Shown here: piece after piece, positions 33,685 through 41,573 of the stretch
How positions within the stretch are numbered: the stretch's first letter is position 1
How the letters are laid out: every line of letters starts with the position of its first letter
From: Bartonella birtlesii IBS 325
GTDB lineage: Bacteria; Pseudomonadota; Alphaproteobacteria; Rhizobiales; Rhizobiaceae
NCBI RefSeq assembly: GCF_000273375.1
Contig: NZ_CM001557.1
Coordinates: 815,625 to 879,624, forward strand
DNA: 64,000 nt
Direction of reading: 5' to 3'
Program-made: the position numbers and the translations under genes
The notes under the pieces: model-generated
What the model saw: only the letters and a program-made list of their open reading frames with translations
What the model was told of the DNA's origin: nothing
Database searches by the model: none

Positions 33685-34258
33685 TATTCGTTTCTTGCAA
33701 GTGCTCTAACTCTGGAGAATGAGGATCATGAAAAGGCACTGGAATATTAACCGCCTCAAGCAAAGCTGTTCTCATGGTATAATCAATAGCACCAATAAGG
33801 CTGGCTGCATCACATCCAACTTGTGCAGCAATGCTCGCACCAAAACGATGCGGAAAATTCAACATAGCATCACGGTGCGCTCTTCCAAACTCACGTGCCG
33901 CCTTTTTCATTTCTTCTCGATCAACAGTGGTTTCGCGCAATCGTTCAAGGGCAATCTTTTCGCTTTCAAGCGCAACTTGCATTCGCTCCAGTTTTATCTT
34001 GTATTCATTGGCTCCATCTGTGGAGGCTTGTTTGATCTTTGTCCGCACCTTTCCATCAGGCGCTAAAAGTGAGGCAGGGCGCTTTGTTGGATTCTCATTC
34101 CAGATAGCTGTTGCAAGCGCTTCATTGACAGATCCATCTTCAAAAAGAGCCTCATCAAATTTGCCTGTCTTTATCCGAGAAACCACTGCATTAGGCGAAA
34201 CCCGCATCTTCTTCGCAAACGCACGAACCGATAGACCCTTACGATGTTTCTTGGTCAT
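33677..34258 (-). CDS. terminase small subunit / packaging protein
   Basis: A 193-residue protein with an N-terminal winged-helix-like DNA-binding part (GLSVRAFAKKMRVSPNAVVS, RIKTGKFDEALFEDG) and a coiled region (LERMQVALESEKIALERLRE), then HRDAMLNFPHRFGASIAAQV. Location before the large subunit and domain order match Nu1-like terminase small subunits. The ATG at 34258 has GGAG 9 bases upstream. Confidence 0.82.
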   Translation of the reverse strand: MTKKHRKGLSVRAFAKKMRVSPNAVVSRIKTGKFDEALFEDGSVNEALATAIWNENPTKRPASLLAPDGKVRTKIKQASTDGANEYKIKLERMQVALESEKIALERLRETTVDREEMKKAAREFGRAHRDAMLNFPHRFGASIAAQVGCDAASLIGAIDYTMRTALLEAVNIPVPFHDPHSPELEHLQETNNG

Positions 34259-34310
34259 TGATAGTTTCTCCATTTTGAATGACTTACGTGAATTATCGTA
34301 CACTTTTTTG

Positions 34311-34339
34311 TTTACGGCATCCTATTTTTCGTGTACATA
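34311..34339 (+). promoter_or_regulatory. brnTA promoter
   Basis: TTTACG (34311-34316), 17 bp, TACATA (34334-34339); expected start about 34346, the ATG of brnT. CGTACAC (34298-34304) and GTGTAC (34331-34336) form an inverted repeat around it, a likely BrnA operator. Confidence 0.5.
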
Positions 34340-34345
34340 AAATAT

Positions 34346-34612
34346 ATGAAGATAGTGTGGGATGAACCAAAAAGAGCTTTAAACATTGATAAACATAAGC
34401 TTGATTTTGCTGATGTTATTTGTTTTGACTGGGAACATGCTCTTATTGATGCAACACATTCAAACCGCATGAAAGCTATCGGGCATTTTGCTGATGGCAC
34501 AACAGTTATTGTTTTTGCAAGGCTTGGCAATGAAGCGATATCCATTATCAGTTTTCGTCAAGCGAATAAAAAAGAAAGAGAGGTTTTCAATGACTATCAA
34601 AAAAACCTTTGA
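34346..34612 (+). CDS. brnT: BrnT-type ribonuclease toxin
   Basis: An 88-residue toxin of the BrnT (DUF497) family: MKIVWDEPKRALNIDKHKLD, FADVICFDWEHAL, VIVFARLGNEAISIISFRQA, NKKEREVF. BrnT is a RelE-fold RNase. The ATG at 34346 is at the predicted transcription start, no Shine-Dalgarno present. Overlaps brnA by 23 nt. Divergent from the terminase genes. Confidence 0.92.
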   Translation: MKIVWDEPKRALNIDKHKLDFADVICFDWEHALIDATHSNRMKAIGHFADGTTVIVFARLGNEAISIISFRQANKKEREVFNDYQKNL

Positions 34613-34895
34613 AACAGGATGTGGCTATACAAAAGAAGATTGGGACGCTGTGGATTCCCCACCACTAACAGATGAAGAACTTGCACGCTTAAAGCCAGCT
34701 AAAGACGTTTTACCAGCCTCCTTTTTTAAGTATGTAACAGAAGAGCGCCGTAAACGTGGGCGTCCACCCGTTGAATCTCCTAAACAAGCGGTTACTCTCC
34801 GTCTCGACCCAAATGTTATTGCCTCTTTTAAAAAACAAGGAAAAGATTGGCGCGCACGTATGAGTGAAGCTTTAAAAAAAGTAAGCGGTAGCTAA
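34590..34895 (+). CDS. brnA: BrnA-type antitoxin
   Basis: A 101-residue antitoxin: YTKEDWDAVDSPPLTDEELA (toxin-binding) and the ribbon-helix-helix QAVTLRLDPNVIASFKKQGK, DWRARMSEALKK. It neutralises BrnT and autoregulates. ATG at 34590 follows AAGAGAGG. It converges on the ant cassette across palindrome E5. Confidence 0.92.
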   Translation: MTIKKTFETGCGYTKEDWDAVDSPPLTDEELARLKPAKDVLPASFFKYVTEERRKRGRPPVESPKQAVTLRLDPNVIASFKKQGKDWRARMSEALKKVSGS

Positions 34896-34904
34896 ACCAA
34901 CCAC

Positions 34905-34933
34905 CTCCCCATTTTTGAGAACGGGAAGGGGAG
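34905..34933. repeat. GC-rich palindrome E5
   Basis: CTCCCC (34905-34910) pairs with GGGGAG (34928-34933). It lies between the convergent brnTA and ant cassettes, 10 bp after the brnA stop. Confidence 0.5.
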
Positions 34934-34946
34934 TTGTGTTTTTTAC

Positions 34947-35225
34947 TTAAGCTACCTTTTTAATGGGGTTTTCCAAAGTAGGAGCATAAGCTCGCAACAA
35001 AGAATCCATGCTATGCGGTAGTTCTGAATCTCCAAAATCTGTTAGAACTGTTAAGATTTTAAGTATATTGGGCACCTCATCTTGAAGTTTTAAAATCAAA
35101 ACCTTTTCTACCAGACTCATGATGTCAACCAAAGCAGTACATTCTTTGTCGTTAATATTTTCATCATTAGAAAACCGAAACAAAGCCATCCATAAATCGC
35201 ATAAGAAGTCGACACTGCTATTCAT
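34947..35225 (-). CDS. small conserved protein coupled to ant, copy 4
   Basis: A 92-residue paralogue of the gene at 4303 (MNSSVDFLCDLWMALFRFSN at the start; C-terminus IKKVA). ATGA overlap with ant and GGAGGTG upstream. The N-terminus resembles copy 3, the rest copy 1, suggesting recombination among copies. Function unknown. Confidence 0.8.
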   Translation of the reverse strand: MNSSVDFLCDLWMALFRFSNDENINDKECTALVDIMSLVEKVLILKLQDEVPNILKILTVLTDFGDSELPHSMDSLLRAYAPTLENPIKKVA

Positions 35226-35962
35226 TGCACACCTCCATAGATTTGCTCTCTCAAACACGCCAATCCTCTGGATGTAATTTTTGTTGAAGGCAGCACCTTT
35301 TCTGTTCCATCCGGTCTTTGAATGGTAATAGCAGGGCAGTCCATGAATCCTTTCTTTATCTTGTCCTGATAAGGTAACAGAGGCGCCCCTGGAGCACGTC
35401 GATATACCCAATCATGTTTACGCAAATAATCGGTTAAATCCTTTGGTCGTACCTCTAACATCTTTGCTGCTTCGATAAGACCAAACAAACCATCAGAACG
35501 TTTTAAGCCTTCCAAAGCTTTTGCTTTTGGTGCTAATTCTGCAATCACATGATCTTTCTGTTCGATTTGATTTTGTAAGTGATTTAAAACACCAAGCAAT
35601 GCTTCCGGTTTGGAATAGTCAACTTGTGGTGTCACTACTTGTTTCAAAAGCCGTTCACATTTGATAAAGTATAAACGCGCTTCTCTACCTTTCTTATTGT
35701 TCTCAAGCATAGAAAGCTCTTTTGCTACACTTAAAGTTAGATGATAATCTTTAGAGGGACGACCGCCTTGGAGGTTTTCCCCAAAATTGGTGAAAACTAA
35801 ATAATCCTGATTTTCTAATAAATTATATTTGTTGATGCGATATTTAATCCAAGTAGAGAAATCTTTACCTACTTCTAAAAACGCATGCAAATCACGCGCA
35901 TTAACAGTTTGAACAGTTTCCTGATCAATAACCTGTTCTGATATTTCTATAAGTGTGTTCAT
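35222..35962 (-). CDS. ant: AntA-KilAC antirepressor
   Basis: A 246-residue antirepressor with the same domain order as at 4578 (AntA residues 1-105, coiled linker, KilAC from about 150). The variable segment after LLENQD reads YLVFTNFGENLQGGRPSKDY, unlike the copies at 13025 and 25928 but like 41040. It is under L7 C4 control (AAGGAG covered by a2). Confidence 0.9.
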   Translation of the reverse strand: MNTLIEISEQVIDQETVQTVNARDLHAFLEVGKDFSTWIKYRINKYNLLENQDYLVFTNFGENLQGGRPSKDYHLTLSVAKELSMLENNKKGREARLYFIKCERLLKQVVTPQVDYSKPEALLGVLNHLQNQIEQKDHVIAELAPKAKALEGLKRSDGLFGLIEAAKMLEVRPKDLTDYLRKHDWVYRRAPGAPLLPYQDKIKKGFMDCPAITIQRPDGTEKVLPSTKITSRGLACLREQIYGGVQ

Positions 35963-36203
35963 AAAGAACTCCTTGGTAATAGAGGTTTCTTAATGACACT
36001 CAAAAAGAGTGCCGGGTGCTAAGAAACACGGTACCAAGTCCGTCGTTATGCTTTTCCCAAAAGGGTATTGTATAGCGTAACCACACCCGACAATATCATT
36101 ATATGCGTGTAACATACAATGAGTCAAAGCCTTTAATGTGCGGAAAATAAACTATCTCGGTAGTTTGTCCGCTTGGTATTTTCTAAGGTGTTTCTTAGGC
36201 ACC
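35963..36203 (-). ncRNA. c4: C4-type antisense RNA leader, copy L7
   Basis: On the - strand: promoter TTGACA (36238-36233), 16 bp, TATCTT (36216-36211). Words: a1 TACCAAG, a' CTTGGTA, a2 TACCAAG fused to GAG of the ribosome-binding site; b1 CTAAGAAACAC, b' GTGTTTCTTAG, b2 TAAGAAAC. The combination is unique. All helices are present. Confidence 0.85.
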
Positions 36204-36238
36204 TGATTCGAAGATACCTATTACTATAGAATTGTCAA

Positions 36239-36486
36239 GTAACAAAAATTACTTTTTGCTAAGAAAACGTTTCACATACTGTACAGTGTACATATTGAAA
36301 TCATTATTTATCAATGAGTTAAGTGTACAATGTACAGTCAATTTGAAAATTCTGTCGCTAGCGATAGTTCGCGCTAGCCTGCCCCGCAACAGACCCAACC
36401 CGCCGGGAAGTACCTTTTGCATTGATTTTATTGATTTTTTTTGGAAATAGGAAAGGCATAATTGGCAATCTTTTTTAAATTAATAT
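36239..36486. other. non-coding stretch with repeated TGTACA sites
   Basis: No convincing gene. Two arms, ACTGTACAGTGTACA (36278-36292) and TGTACAATGTACAGT (36324-36338), are inverted repeats of each other with one mismatch, each holding two TGTACA half-sites. A second stem-loop, GCTAGCG/CGCTAGC, lies at 36359-36380. It looks like an operator whose gene has been lost or is outside. Confidence 0.45.
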
Positions 36487-36511
36487 CCTCCCCACTCTGA
36501 AAGCAGGGAAG
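36487..36511. repeat. GC-rich palindrome E6 (decayed)
   Basis: CCTCCCCACTCTGAAAGCAG followed by GGAAG is a variant of palindrome E7 (40996-41020), sharing the ACTCTGAAAG centre and the following GATGAGATCATA. The stem is imperfect. It lies 20 bp downstream of the ant gene end. Confidence 0.45.
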
Positions 36512-36530
36512 ATGAGATCATATTTTAAAT

Positions 36531-37118
36531 CTAAGCAGCTTTTACGACAGATCTTGCTAGAACCTGTTTTGCTTCTTTAATTAAGGCTTTATATTTTCTG
36601 TTCTCTTCATCTACTCTGAAGGCATCAAGAAGGCGAACATGAATTGGACCCAGAAGATACAAAACTTTTTCACCAGCGTTCATACCTTCCCAATAACTTG
36701 GTAAGTCAAAACGTTTATCTTCATAATCGGTAGATTGGTTTCTTAGTTTTTTTTCACACTCAATAAAGTAACGACGAGCTTGACGTCCTTTCTCGTTACG
36801 TTCCACCATTGAGAGCTCTTTCGCCATGTCTAAAGTGATGTGATATTCTGTACTTGGACGACCGCCTTTAGGTTTTACTCTTTTTTGAGTAAAACTCACA
36901 AAGTCTTGATTTTCCTGAGAGATATTAGGTTTTACTAAATTTTTAGTAAAACTCACAAAGTCCTTATTTTCTAGGAAACCATATTCTTTAATACGATTAA
37001 TAATCCAATCGTTAAAACGAGATGTTACCTTCAAAAACGTATGCAACTCACGTGCATTTACTGCTTGAACTGTTTCTTGATCAATCGTTTGTTCTGTAAT
37101 TTTAATAAGAGTGTTCAT
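36531..37118 (-). CDS. ant: AntA-type antirepressor, short form with internal duplication
   Basis: A 195-residue relative of the gene at 1572 with AntA domain and the same 55-residue C-terminal domain. It is 20 residues longer because the motif ENxDFVSFTxxxVKP is duplicated in tandem (about residues 50-85), probably by slippage or recombination. C4 leader L8 controls it (AGGAG covered by a2). Confidence 0.85.
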   Translation of the reverse strand: MNTLIKITEQTIDQETVQAVNARELHTFLKVTSRFNDWIINRIKEYGFLENKDFVSFTKNLVKPNISQENQDFVSFTQKRVKPKGGRPSTEYHITLDMAKELSMVERNEKGRQARRYFIECEKKLRNQSTDYEDKRFDLPSYWEGMNAGEKVLYLLGPIHVRLLDAFRVDEENRKYKALIKEAKQVLARSVVKAA

Positions 37119-37359
37119 AATGAACTCCTATGCAGTTAGAGGTTTTCTATTGACACTCCACAAAGAATGCCGGGTGCTAGAAAACACGGTGCATAGTCCG
37201 TCGTCACGCTTTTCCCATAAAGGGTATTGTATAGCGTAACCACACCCGACAATATTATTATACGCATGTAGCATATAATGAGTCAAAGTCTTTAATATGC
37301 GGAAAATAAACTGTTTCGGCAATCTATCCGCTATGCATCTAAGGTGTTTTCTAGGCACC
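37119..37359 (-). ncRNA. c4: C4-type antisense RNA leader, copy L8
   Basis: On the - strand: promoter TTGACA (37396-37391), 16 bp, TATATC (37374-37369). Words: a1 TGCATAG, a' CTATGCA, a2 TGCATAG into AGGAG; b1 CTAGAAAACAC, b' GTGTTTTCTAG, b2 TAGAAAAC. The a word is shared with L9 but the b word is unique. The internal stem carries GTTACGC/GCGTGAC, a G-U variant. Confidence 0.85.
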
Positions 37360-37439
37360 TAACTTGACGATATACTTTTTCCATGAATCTTGTCAAGAAA
37401 GAAAATCCCATTGTGTAGCAGATAGATAGCTTAAGAACA

Positions 37440-38024
37440 TTATTTAGCTTTCTTATTGGCGGCATATTCTTGACGAGCAAGTTGGTACTGTATATTGGCA
37501 ATTAATCTCTCATTGGCTTTTTTTACAATAGCATTTGCAATCTCTGGTTTGGACATCACTCCAGCAATTGACGGTCCTTCTTGTTTTGCAATAGGGAATT
37601 GATCTCCGTCTGCTCTTTGAAAAACATTCCCATTCAGCTTTTTTAATTCAACACGCTTTGGAAAACTCCCACCTTTGATAAAAGCATGGGGTAAGATTTC
37701 TTTTTTTCCAAACATTTTGTAAGTTACACCGCGTTTTGTTTCTTTTGCTTGAAAAAATTTAAGAGGTATCGGTGTTCCAGAACCAATGATATCTGTCTCG
37801 AGAAGCTTTGCTGTAGCCTTTTCTTTAATATAAACGCCTTTTTTGACACGCTTTGATTGGGCAGATGTAACATCGGCAATTTGTTTTTCTGCAAAGCGTT
37901 CGACTTGTTTTGCTGCGGTGTTTACAGCATTACGCAAAGCCCAATTAAGGCGTGGTGCTTGAAGACTGGTGAAGGTATCCTTCACCTGTTGAAGATACCA
38001 TTTTTGGTGGATGATTAACTTCAA
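37440..38024 (-). CDS. minor tail protein Z-like
   Basis: A 194-residue basic protein (NWALRNAVNTAAKQVERFAE, ILPHAFIKGGSFPKRVELKK, RANERLIANIQ-like KKANERLIANIQYQLAR) of the prophage minor tail protein Z family, a head-tail connector part. It lies upstream of the terminase region, cut off from the head genes by two ant cassettes, which suggests transposition of the cassettes into the morphogenesis operon. Confidence 0.78.
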   Translation of the reverse strand: MKLIIHQKWYLQQVKDTFTSLQAPRLNWALRNAVNTAAKQVERFAEKQIADVTSAQSKRVKKGVYIKEKATAKLLETDIIGSGTPIPLKFFQAKETKRGVTYKMFGKKEILPHAFIKGGSFPKRVELKKLNGNVFQRADGDQFPIAKQEGPSIAGVMSKPEIANAIVKKANERLIANIQYQLARQEYAANKKAK

Positions 38025-38027
38025 CTT

Positions 38028-38348
38028 CTAAGCCTTTTTTGGGGTAGGTGTTGATGGCTTAGAAACTTTAGATGCTTTGGGCTGTTCGAGTGAAATTTCT
38101 TCTATTGCTGATTCAGATGATGTTTGTACGACTTCTTGTTCTATCTGCTTAATTTGTTTAACTGCCTTTTCAGGTTTTGCTGTTGTTTTAACGTCAACAA
38201 AAGGTTTTGCAGCATTAGCGCGCTTGAGACGTGCGTAGACCTGATTAGAAATTTCAACAAATGGATTATTGGGTGTTGATGGTTCAAAGCGAACAGTGCT
38301 TTTATTGTCGCCAACCACACACATTGGTTTAGTGATGACAGCTTTCAT
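38028..38348 (-). CDS. small virion-region protein of unknown function
   Basis: A 106-residue protein (MKAVITKPMCVVGDNKSTVR at the start) with a K/P/S/E-rich C-terminal tail. Starts after AAGGAGCA, adjacent to the gpZ-like gene (3 nt gap). No family recognised; operon position suggests a head-tail role. Confidence 0.6.
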   Translation of the reverse strand: MKAVITKPMCVVGDNKSTVRFEPSTPNNPFVEISNQVYARLKRANAAKPFVDVKTTAKPEKAVKQIKQIEQEVVQTSSESAIEEISLEQPKASKVSKPSTPTPKKA

Positions 38349-38351
38349 CAT

Positions 38352-38644
38352 TGCTCCTTTCGAGTCATAATTAATGACATCATTAGTCAAATATTGATTT
38401 TTATTCTGTGAAAAATAGATTAGCCGGAATTACCCAGAAAACAGGACATTCTAGCCACGTTTCAAGTTCACATTTTACTGAATTTTTGAGGATATTTTTG
38501 AATTTTAGACACAATACGACTAGTGCAGTGGCGTCATTAAATATGATTTTTTACACTATGTCAACAAAAAAATCATGATCTTGTATTTTTTTATTTTTTA
38601 CCTAAATATGGTGTTTTAAAAGATGTCCTTTATTTTCCTTTAAC
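38352..38644. other. AT-rich intergenic stretch
   Basis: About 290 bp with no recognisable gene between the divergent gpZ-type and hicAB units. It should contain the promoter for the - strand genes; no strong consensus promoter is obvious. Confidence 0.4.
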
Positions 38645-38660
38645 ACAACATTTATGTTGT
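38645..38660. promoter_or_regulatory. putative hicAB operator
   Basis: ACAACATTTATGTTGT (6-bp arms, 4-bp centre) lies 31 bp before the hicA start, followed by TTGAAA (38662-38667), 17 bp, TATTAT (38685-38690). A likely HicB binding site and promoter. Confidence 0.5.
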
Positions 38661-38691
38661 ATTGAAACATTTTAGATGTTATATTATTATA

Positions 38692-38874
38692 ATGAATAGT
38701 CAAGAATTGAAAAGATATCTTATAAAGCATGGTTGCAGTTTTACTTCAGGGAAAGGTGGACATTTGCTTGTAAAGCGCGGTTCTAAAAAGTCCGTTTTAC
38801 CTATGCATGGTACGCGAAAAGAATTAGGAACAGGATTAGTCCAGAAGATTCTTAAAGATCTTGACCTAAAATAA
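38692..38874 (+). CDS. hicA: HicA-type toxin
   Basis: A 60-residue HicA mRNA interferase: MNSQELKRYLIKHGCSFTSG, KGGHLLVKRGSKKSVLPMHG, LVQKILKDLDL. The catalytic His is in KGGH. The ATG at 38692 is used; an upstream in-frame start adds residues outside the family. There is no Shine-Dalgarno; the -10-like TATTAT lies right next to the ATG. hicB follows 20 bp later. Confidence 0.92.
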   Translation: MNSQELKRYLIKHGCSFTSGKGGHLLVKRGSKKSVLPMHGTRKELGTGLVQKILKDLDLK

Positions 38875-38894
38875 GCCTGAATATGGAGGTGTAA

Positions 38895-39317
38895 ATGAAA
38901 TATGCAATTAAATTTATCAAAGATGACAATGATACTCTTCTTGTTGTCTCCAAAGATTTTCAGGAATTTATTACCTACGGTAACGACGAAAAAGAAGCTT
39001 TGGAACACGCTAAAAACGCGCTTTTAACAGTTATTATGGGGCGTTTTCAAGATCGTGAACCTATTCCCTTTGGACATCGTGATATTGCCTATCCTTTTGT
39101 TGAAGTATCTTCATTGGTGACTTTAAAAATTGCAATACATAACGCTATGATTGAAAAAAACTTACGCAAAGCTGATCTCGTACGTCTTTTAAAACTTCAT
39201 CCAATACAAATTGACCGATTGTTGGATTTAAACCACTCAAGCAAATTAGATGCCTTAGAGTCCACTCTCATTGCTCTTGGAAAAGAGGTTGCCATTAATA
39301 TCCAAGATGCCGCTTGA
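38895..39317 (+). CDS. hicB: HicB-type antitoxin
   Basis: A 140-residue antitoxin with an N-terminal HicB domain (YAIKFIKDDNDTLLVVSKDF, EALEHAKNALLTVIMGRFQD) and a C-terminal HTH (AMIEKNLRKADLVRLLKLHP, DRLLDLNHSSKLDALESTLI). GGAGGTGTAA precedes the ATG. It is convergent with the gene at 39321. Confidence 0.92.
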   Translation: MKYAIKFIKDDNDTLLVVSKDFQEFITYGNDEKEALEHAKNALLTVIMGRFQDREPIPFGHRDIAYPFVEVSSLVTLKIAIHNAMIEKNLRKADLVRLLKLHPIQIDRLLDLNHSSKLDALESTLIALGKEVAINIQDAA

Positions 39318-39320
39318 AAA

Positions 39321-39872
39321 CTACCGGTTTTGCGTAAAATGCTTATAAAGCACATTAAGAGCAATACGCAATGAAAGCACAAGATGTGGTAGTGATTGGT
39401 CTTCTATAACAAGATACTGTAATGCGGCATGAAGGTTATATTGACGGTGTAAACACTGCGCTTCTTGAACAACACCTTTTACAGCTACAAGATGTTCTGT
39501 TGCTATCTGTACCCATTTCTCTCTTGCTCCGTTATCAGAAGTTTTAGGCATTTCATCATAAATAGCACTAGGCAAGGCTTTTGCACATAGATAATTGTTT
39601 CTCACTTCAAGATATTTTTGTGCAGCATCGTATTGGTCTCGATTGAGTTCGCCTTGCAAATAAAGTCGCCCGATATAGGTACCGGAAAGCGGATTTTTAG
39701 CCTCTTCTATGGTTAGACCAAAGCGCTTAGCGCGCATTTCAATTGCCAATTTATCCATGGGTTCATGCGGTGTTTTTGCTCGTGAGATGCGTCCATTTGG
39801 TTCTCTGATACATCCATTAATCCGTGGACGACCACGTTTTGCACGTTTTTTCTTTTTGTCATATTTTATCAA
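39321..39872 (-). CDS. phage early-region protein of unknown function
   Basis: A 183-residue protein with a basic AT-hook-like N-terminus (KKKKRAKRGRPRINGCIREP), then a helical body (RAKRFGLTIEEAKNPLSGTY, YDAAQKYLEVRNNYLCAKAL). The only plausible start is TTG at 39872, right after the SSB stop, implying translational coupling. Linkage to SSB suggests a replication or DNA-binding role. No family recognised. Confidence 0.65.
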   Translation of the reverse strand: MIKYDKKKKRAKRGRPRINGCIREPNGRISRAKTPHEPMDKLAIEMRAKRFGLTIEEAKNPLSGTYIGRLYLQGELNRDQYDAAQKYLEVRNNYLCAKALPSAIYDEMPKTSDNGAREKWVQIATEHLVAVKGVVQEAQCLHRQYNLHAALQYLVIEDQSLPHLVLSLRIALNVLYKHFTQNR

Positions 39873-40325
39873 TCAGAATGGTATGCGATCATTAAGAGAT
39901 ATGCTATGATCAGCAGCCCCTGAAGCGATAGCATAACTTTGAGAAGTAATGGGTGAAGGGGTAGGGGGTGCAGATTGCTCTTTCTTAGCATCAAGCAAAT
40001 ATAATTCGCCTTTGAATTGTGGTAAGACAATCTCTGTTGCAAGATGTTCACCACCGTTTTTATCTTTCCATTTACGTGTCTGTAATTTGCCCTCTACATA
40101 AACCTTTGAACCTTTACTTAGGTATTGAAGAGCAATTTTTGCCAAATGTGGATTAAAAACCACAATGGAATGCCATTCTGTTTTCTCTACTTTTTGATTA
40201 GTCTTTTTATCTGTGTAGCTTTCAGAAGTTGCCATACGAAAGTTGACTACCTCACCACCAGATGGCATTGTTTTGCTTTCGGGATTAGCACCAAGGCGCC
40301 CGATTAACGTCACTTTATTTAGCAT
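39873..40325 (-). CDS. ssb: single-stranded DNA-binding protein
   Basis: A 150-residue SSB: MLNKVTLIGRLGANPESKTM, VVNFRMATSESYTDKKTNQK, EWHSIVVFNPHLAKIALQYL, KGSKVYVEGKLQTRKWKDK. The tail ends NDRIPF, keeping the IPF tip that recruits partners but with fewer acids than DDDIPF. GGAG lies 8 bases before ATG. Phage-encoded SSB fits the ERF/YqaJ recombination genes at 48-49.6 kb. Confidence 0.93.
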   Translation of the reverse strand: MLNKVTLIGRLGANPESKTMPSGGEVVNFRMATSESYTDKKTNQKVEKTEWHSIVVFNPHLAKIALQYLSKGSKVYVEGKLQTRKWKDKNGGEHLATEIVLPQFKGELYLLDAKKEQSAPPTPSPITSQSYAIASGAADHSISLNDRIPF

Positions 40326-40562
40326 ATTTGTAGCTCCATTAGATTTGCAATTTATACATACAAAATCTTAGCATAAATTTCTTATTTATGCAATTATTTC
40401 AGTAAATTAATAACAGTTTTTTAATGTATTACATTATAATATTATTTGACAAATTATTCATCAAAAAACGATGTCACACAAATGGCACGGTATGAGTTAT
40501 TCTCTCAATGGCTTAAATTTTTCGTTTCAAAAGCATTTCGATTATGGCGAGGAGACCTAAAC

Positions 40563-40991
40563 ATGGAGTACACGTATCAAGCAAAACTGGAATCTGATCC
40601 AGATGGTGGTTTTATTGTAACCTTTCCAGATGTACCAGAAGCAATAACAGCTGGAGAAAATAGAGCAGAGGCATTAGAGAATGCTGTTGAAGCTTTAGGG
40701 TTAGCATTACGGAGCTATCCTATGCGTGGTTTGCCTTTACCAATGCGACAACAGTATAAAGACCTTGTAGAGGTTACGGTAGATGCTTGGAATGCTCTTA
40801 AACTTGCAGTGGTAGAAGCCTTTAATGAAGCGAATATCACAAAAACAGAATTGGCACATCGTTTGGGTAAAAAAGAAACAGAAGCAAGACGCATTCTTGA
40901 TCCAAATTATCCAACTAAGCTTCAAACATTAGAGCAAGCACTGAGCGTTCTTGGCAAGCAAGTCGTTATTACAATCAAAAACGCGGCGTGA
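40563..40991 (+). CDS. orphan HicB-type antitoxin
   Basis: A 142-residue HicB protein: YTYQAKLESDPDGGFIVTFP, DVPEAITAGENRAEALENAV, and a C-terminal HTH (ANITKTELAHRLGKKETEAR, KLQTLEQALSVLGKQ). GAGGAG precedes the ATG at 40563. The 235 bp upstream has no recognisable hicA. It converges on the ant gene at 41040 across palindrome E7. Confidence 0.85.
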   Translation: MEYTYQAKLESDPDGGFIVTFPDVPEAITAGENRAEALENAVEALGLALRSYPMRGLPLPMRQQYKDLVEVTVDAWNALKLAVVEAFNEANITKTELAHRLGKKETEARRILDPNYPTKLQTLEQALSVLGKQVVITIKNAA

Positions 40992-40999
40992 AACATCCT

Positions 41000-41018
41000 C
41001 TCCACTCTGAAAGTGGAG
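41000..41018. repeat. GC-rich palindrome E7
   Basis: CTCCACT (41000-41006) pairs with AGTGGAG (41012-41018). The stem sequence differs from E1-E5 but remains paired, and the element again separates a convergent antitoxin and ant gene. Confidence 0.6.
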
Positions 41019-41039
41019 AAGATGAGATCATACTTTAAA

Positions 41040-41573
41040 CTAAGCAGCTTTCACAACAGATCTTGCTAGAACCTGTTTTGCTTCTTTAATGAGAGCTTTG
41101 TATTTTCTGTTCTCTTCATCTACTCTGAAGGCATCAAGAAGACGCATATGAATAGGACCTAAAAGATATAAAACTTTTTCGCCAGCGTTCATACCTTCCC
41201 AATAGCTTGGCAAATCAAAACGTGTATCACGGTCATAATCAACAGCTTGGGTTCTCAGTTTCTTCTCGCACTCAATAAAGTAACGGCGTGCCCGTCGTCC
41301 TTTCTCATTGCGTTCCACCATTGAGAGCTCTTTCGCCATGTCTAAAGTGATGTGATATTCTGTACTTGGACGACCGCCTTGGAGGTTTTCGCCAAAATTG
41401 GCGAAAACTATATAATCCTGATTTTTGAGAAAGCTGTATTTGTTAATACGGTCTTTAATCCAATTGGAAAAGTCTCGTTTTACTTCCAAAAACACATGTA
41501 ATTCACGCGCATTAACGGTTTGAATAATTTCTTGTCCAACAGCTTGTTCTGATATTTTAATTAGAGTGTTCAT
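41040..41573 (-). CDS. ant: AntA-type antirepressor, short form
   Basis: A 177-residue member of the short AntA group (NARELHVFLEVKRDFSNWIK; YHITLDMAKELSMVERN; C-terminal LPSYWEGMNAGEKVLYLLGP domain). The variable region (YIVFANFGENLQGGRPSTEY) is like that of 35222, indicating reassortment of segments. The ribosome-binding site AAAGGA lies 8 bases before ATG, between the a2 and b2 words of the divergent leader L10. Confidence 0.85.
   Translation of the reverse strand: MNTLIKISEQAVGQEIIQTVNARELHVFLEVKRDFSNWIKDRINKYSFLKNQDYIVFANFGENLQGGRPSTEYHITLDMAKELSMVERNEKGRRARRYFIECEKKLRTQAVDYDRDTRFDLPSYWEGMNAGEKVLYLLGPIHMRLLDAFRVDEENRKYKALIKEAKQVLARSVVKAA

Noticed and set aside
36232..36450. A 72-codon + strand frame between two ant cassettes
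   Set aside because: There is no ribosome-binding site, composition is odd and it covers the TGTACA sites and stem-loop. It is treated as non-coding.
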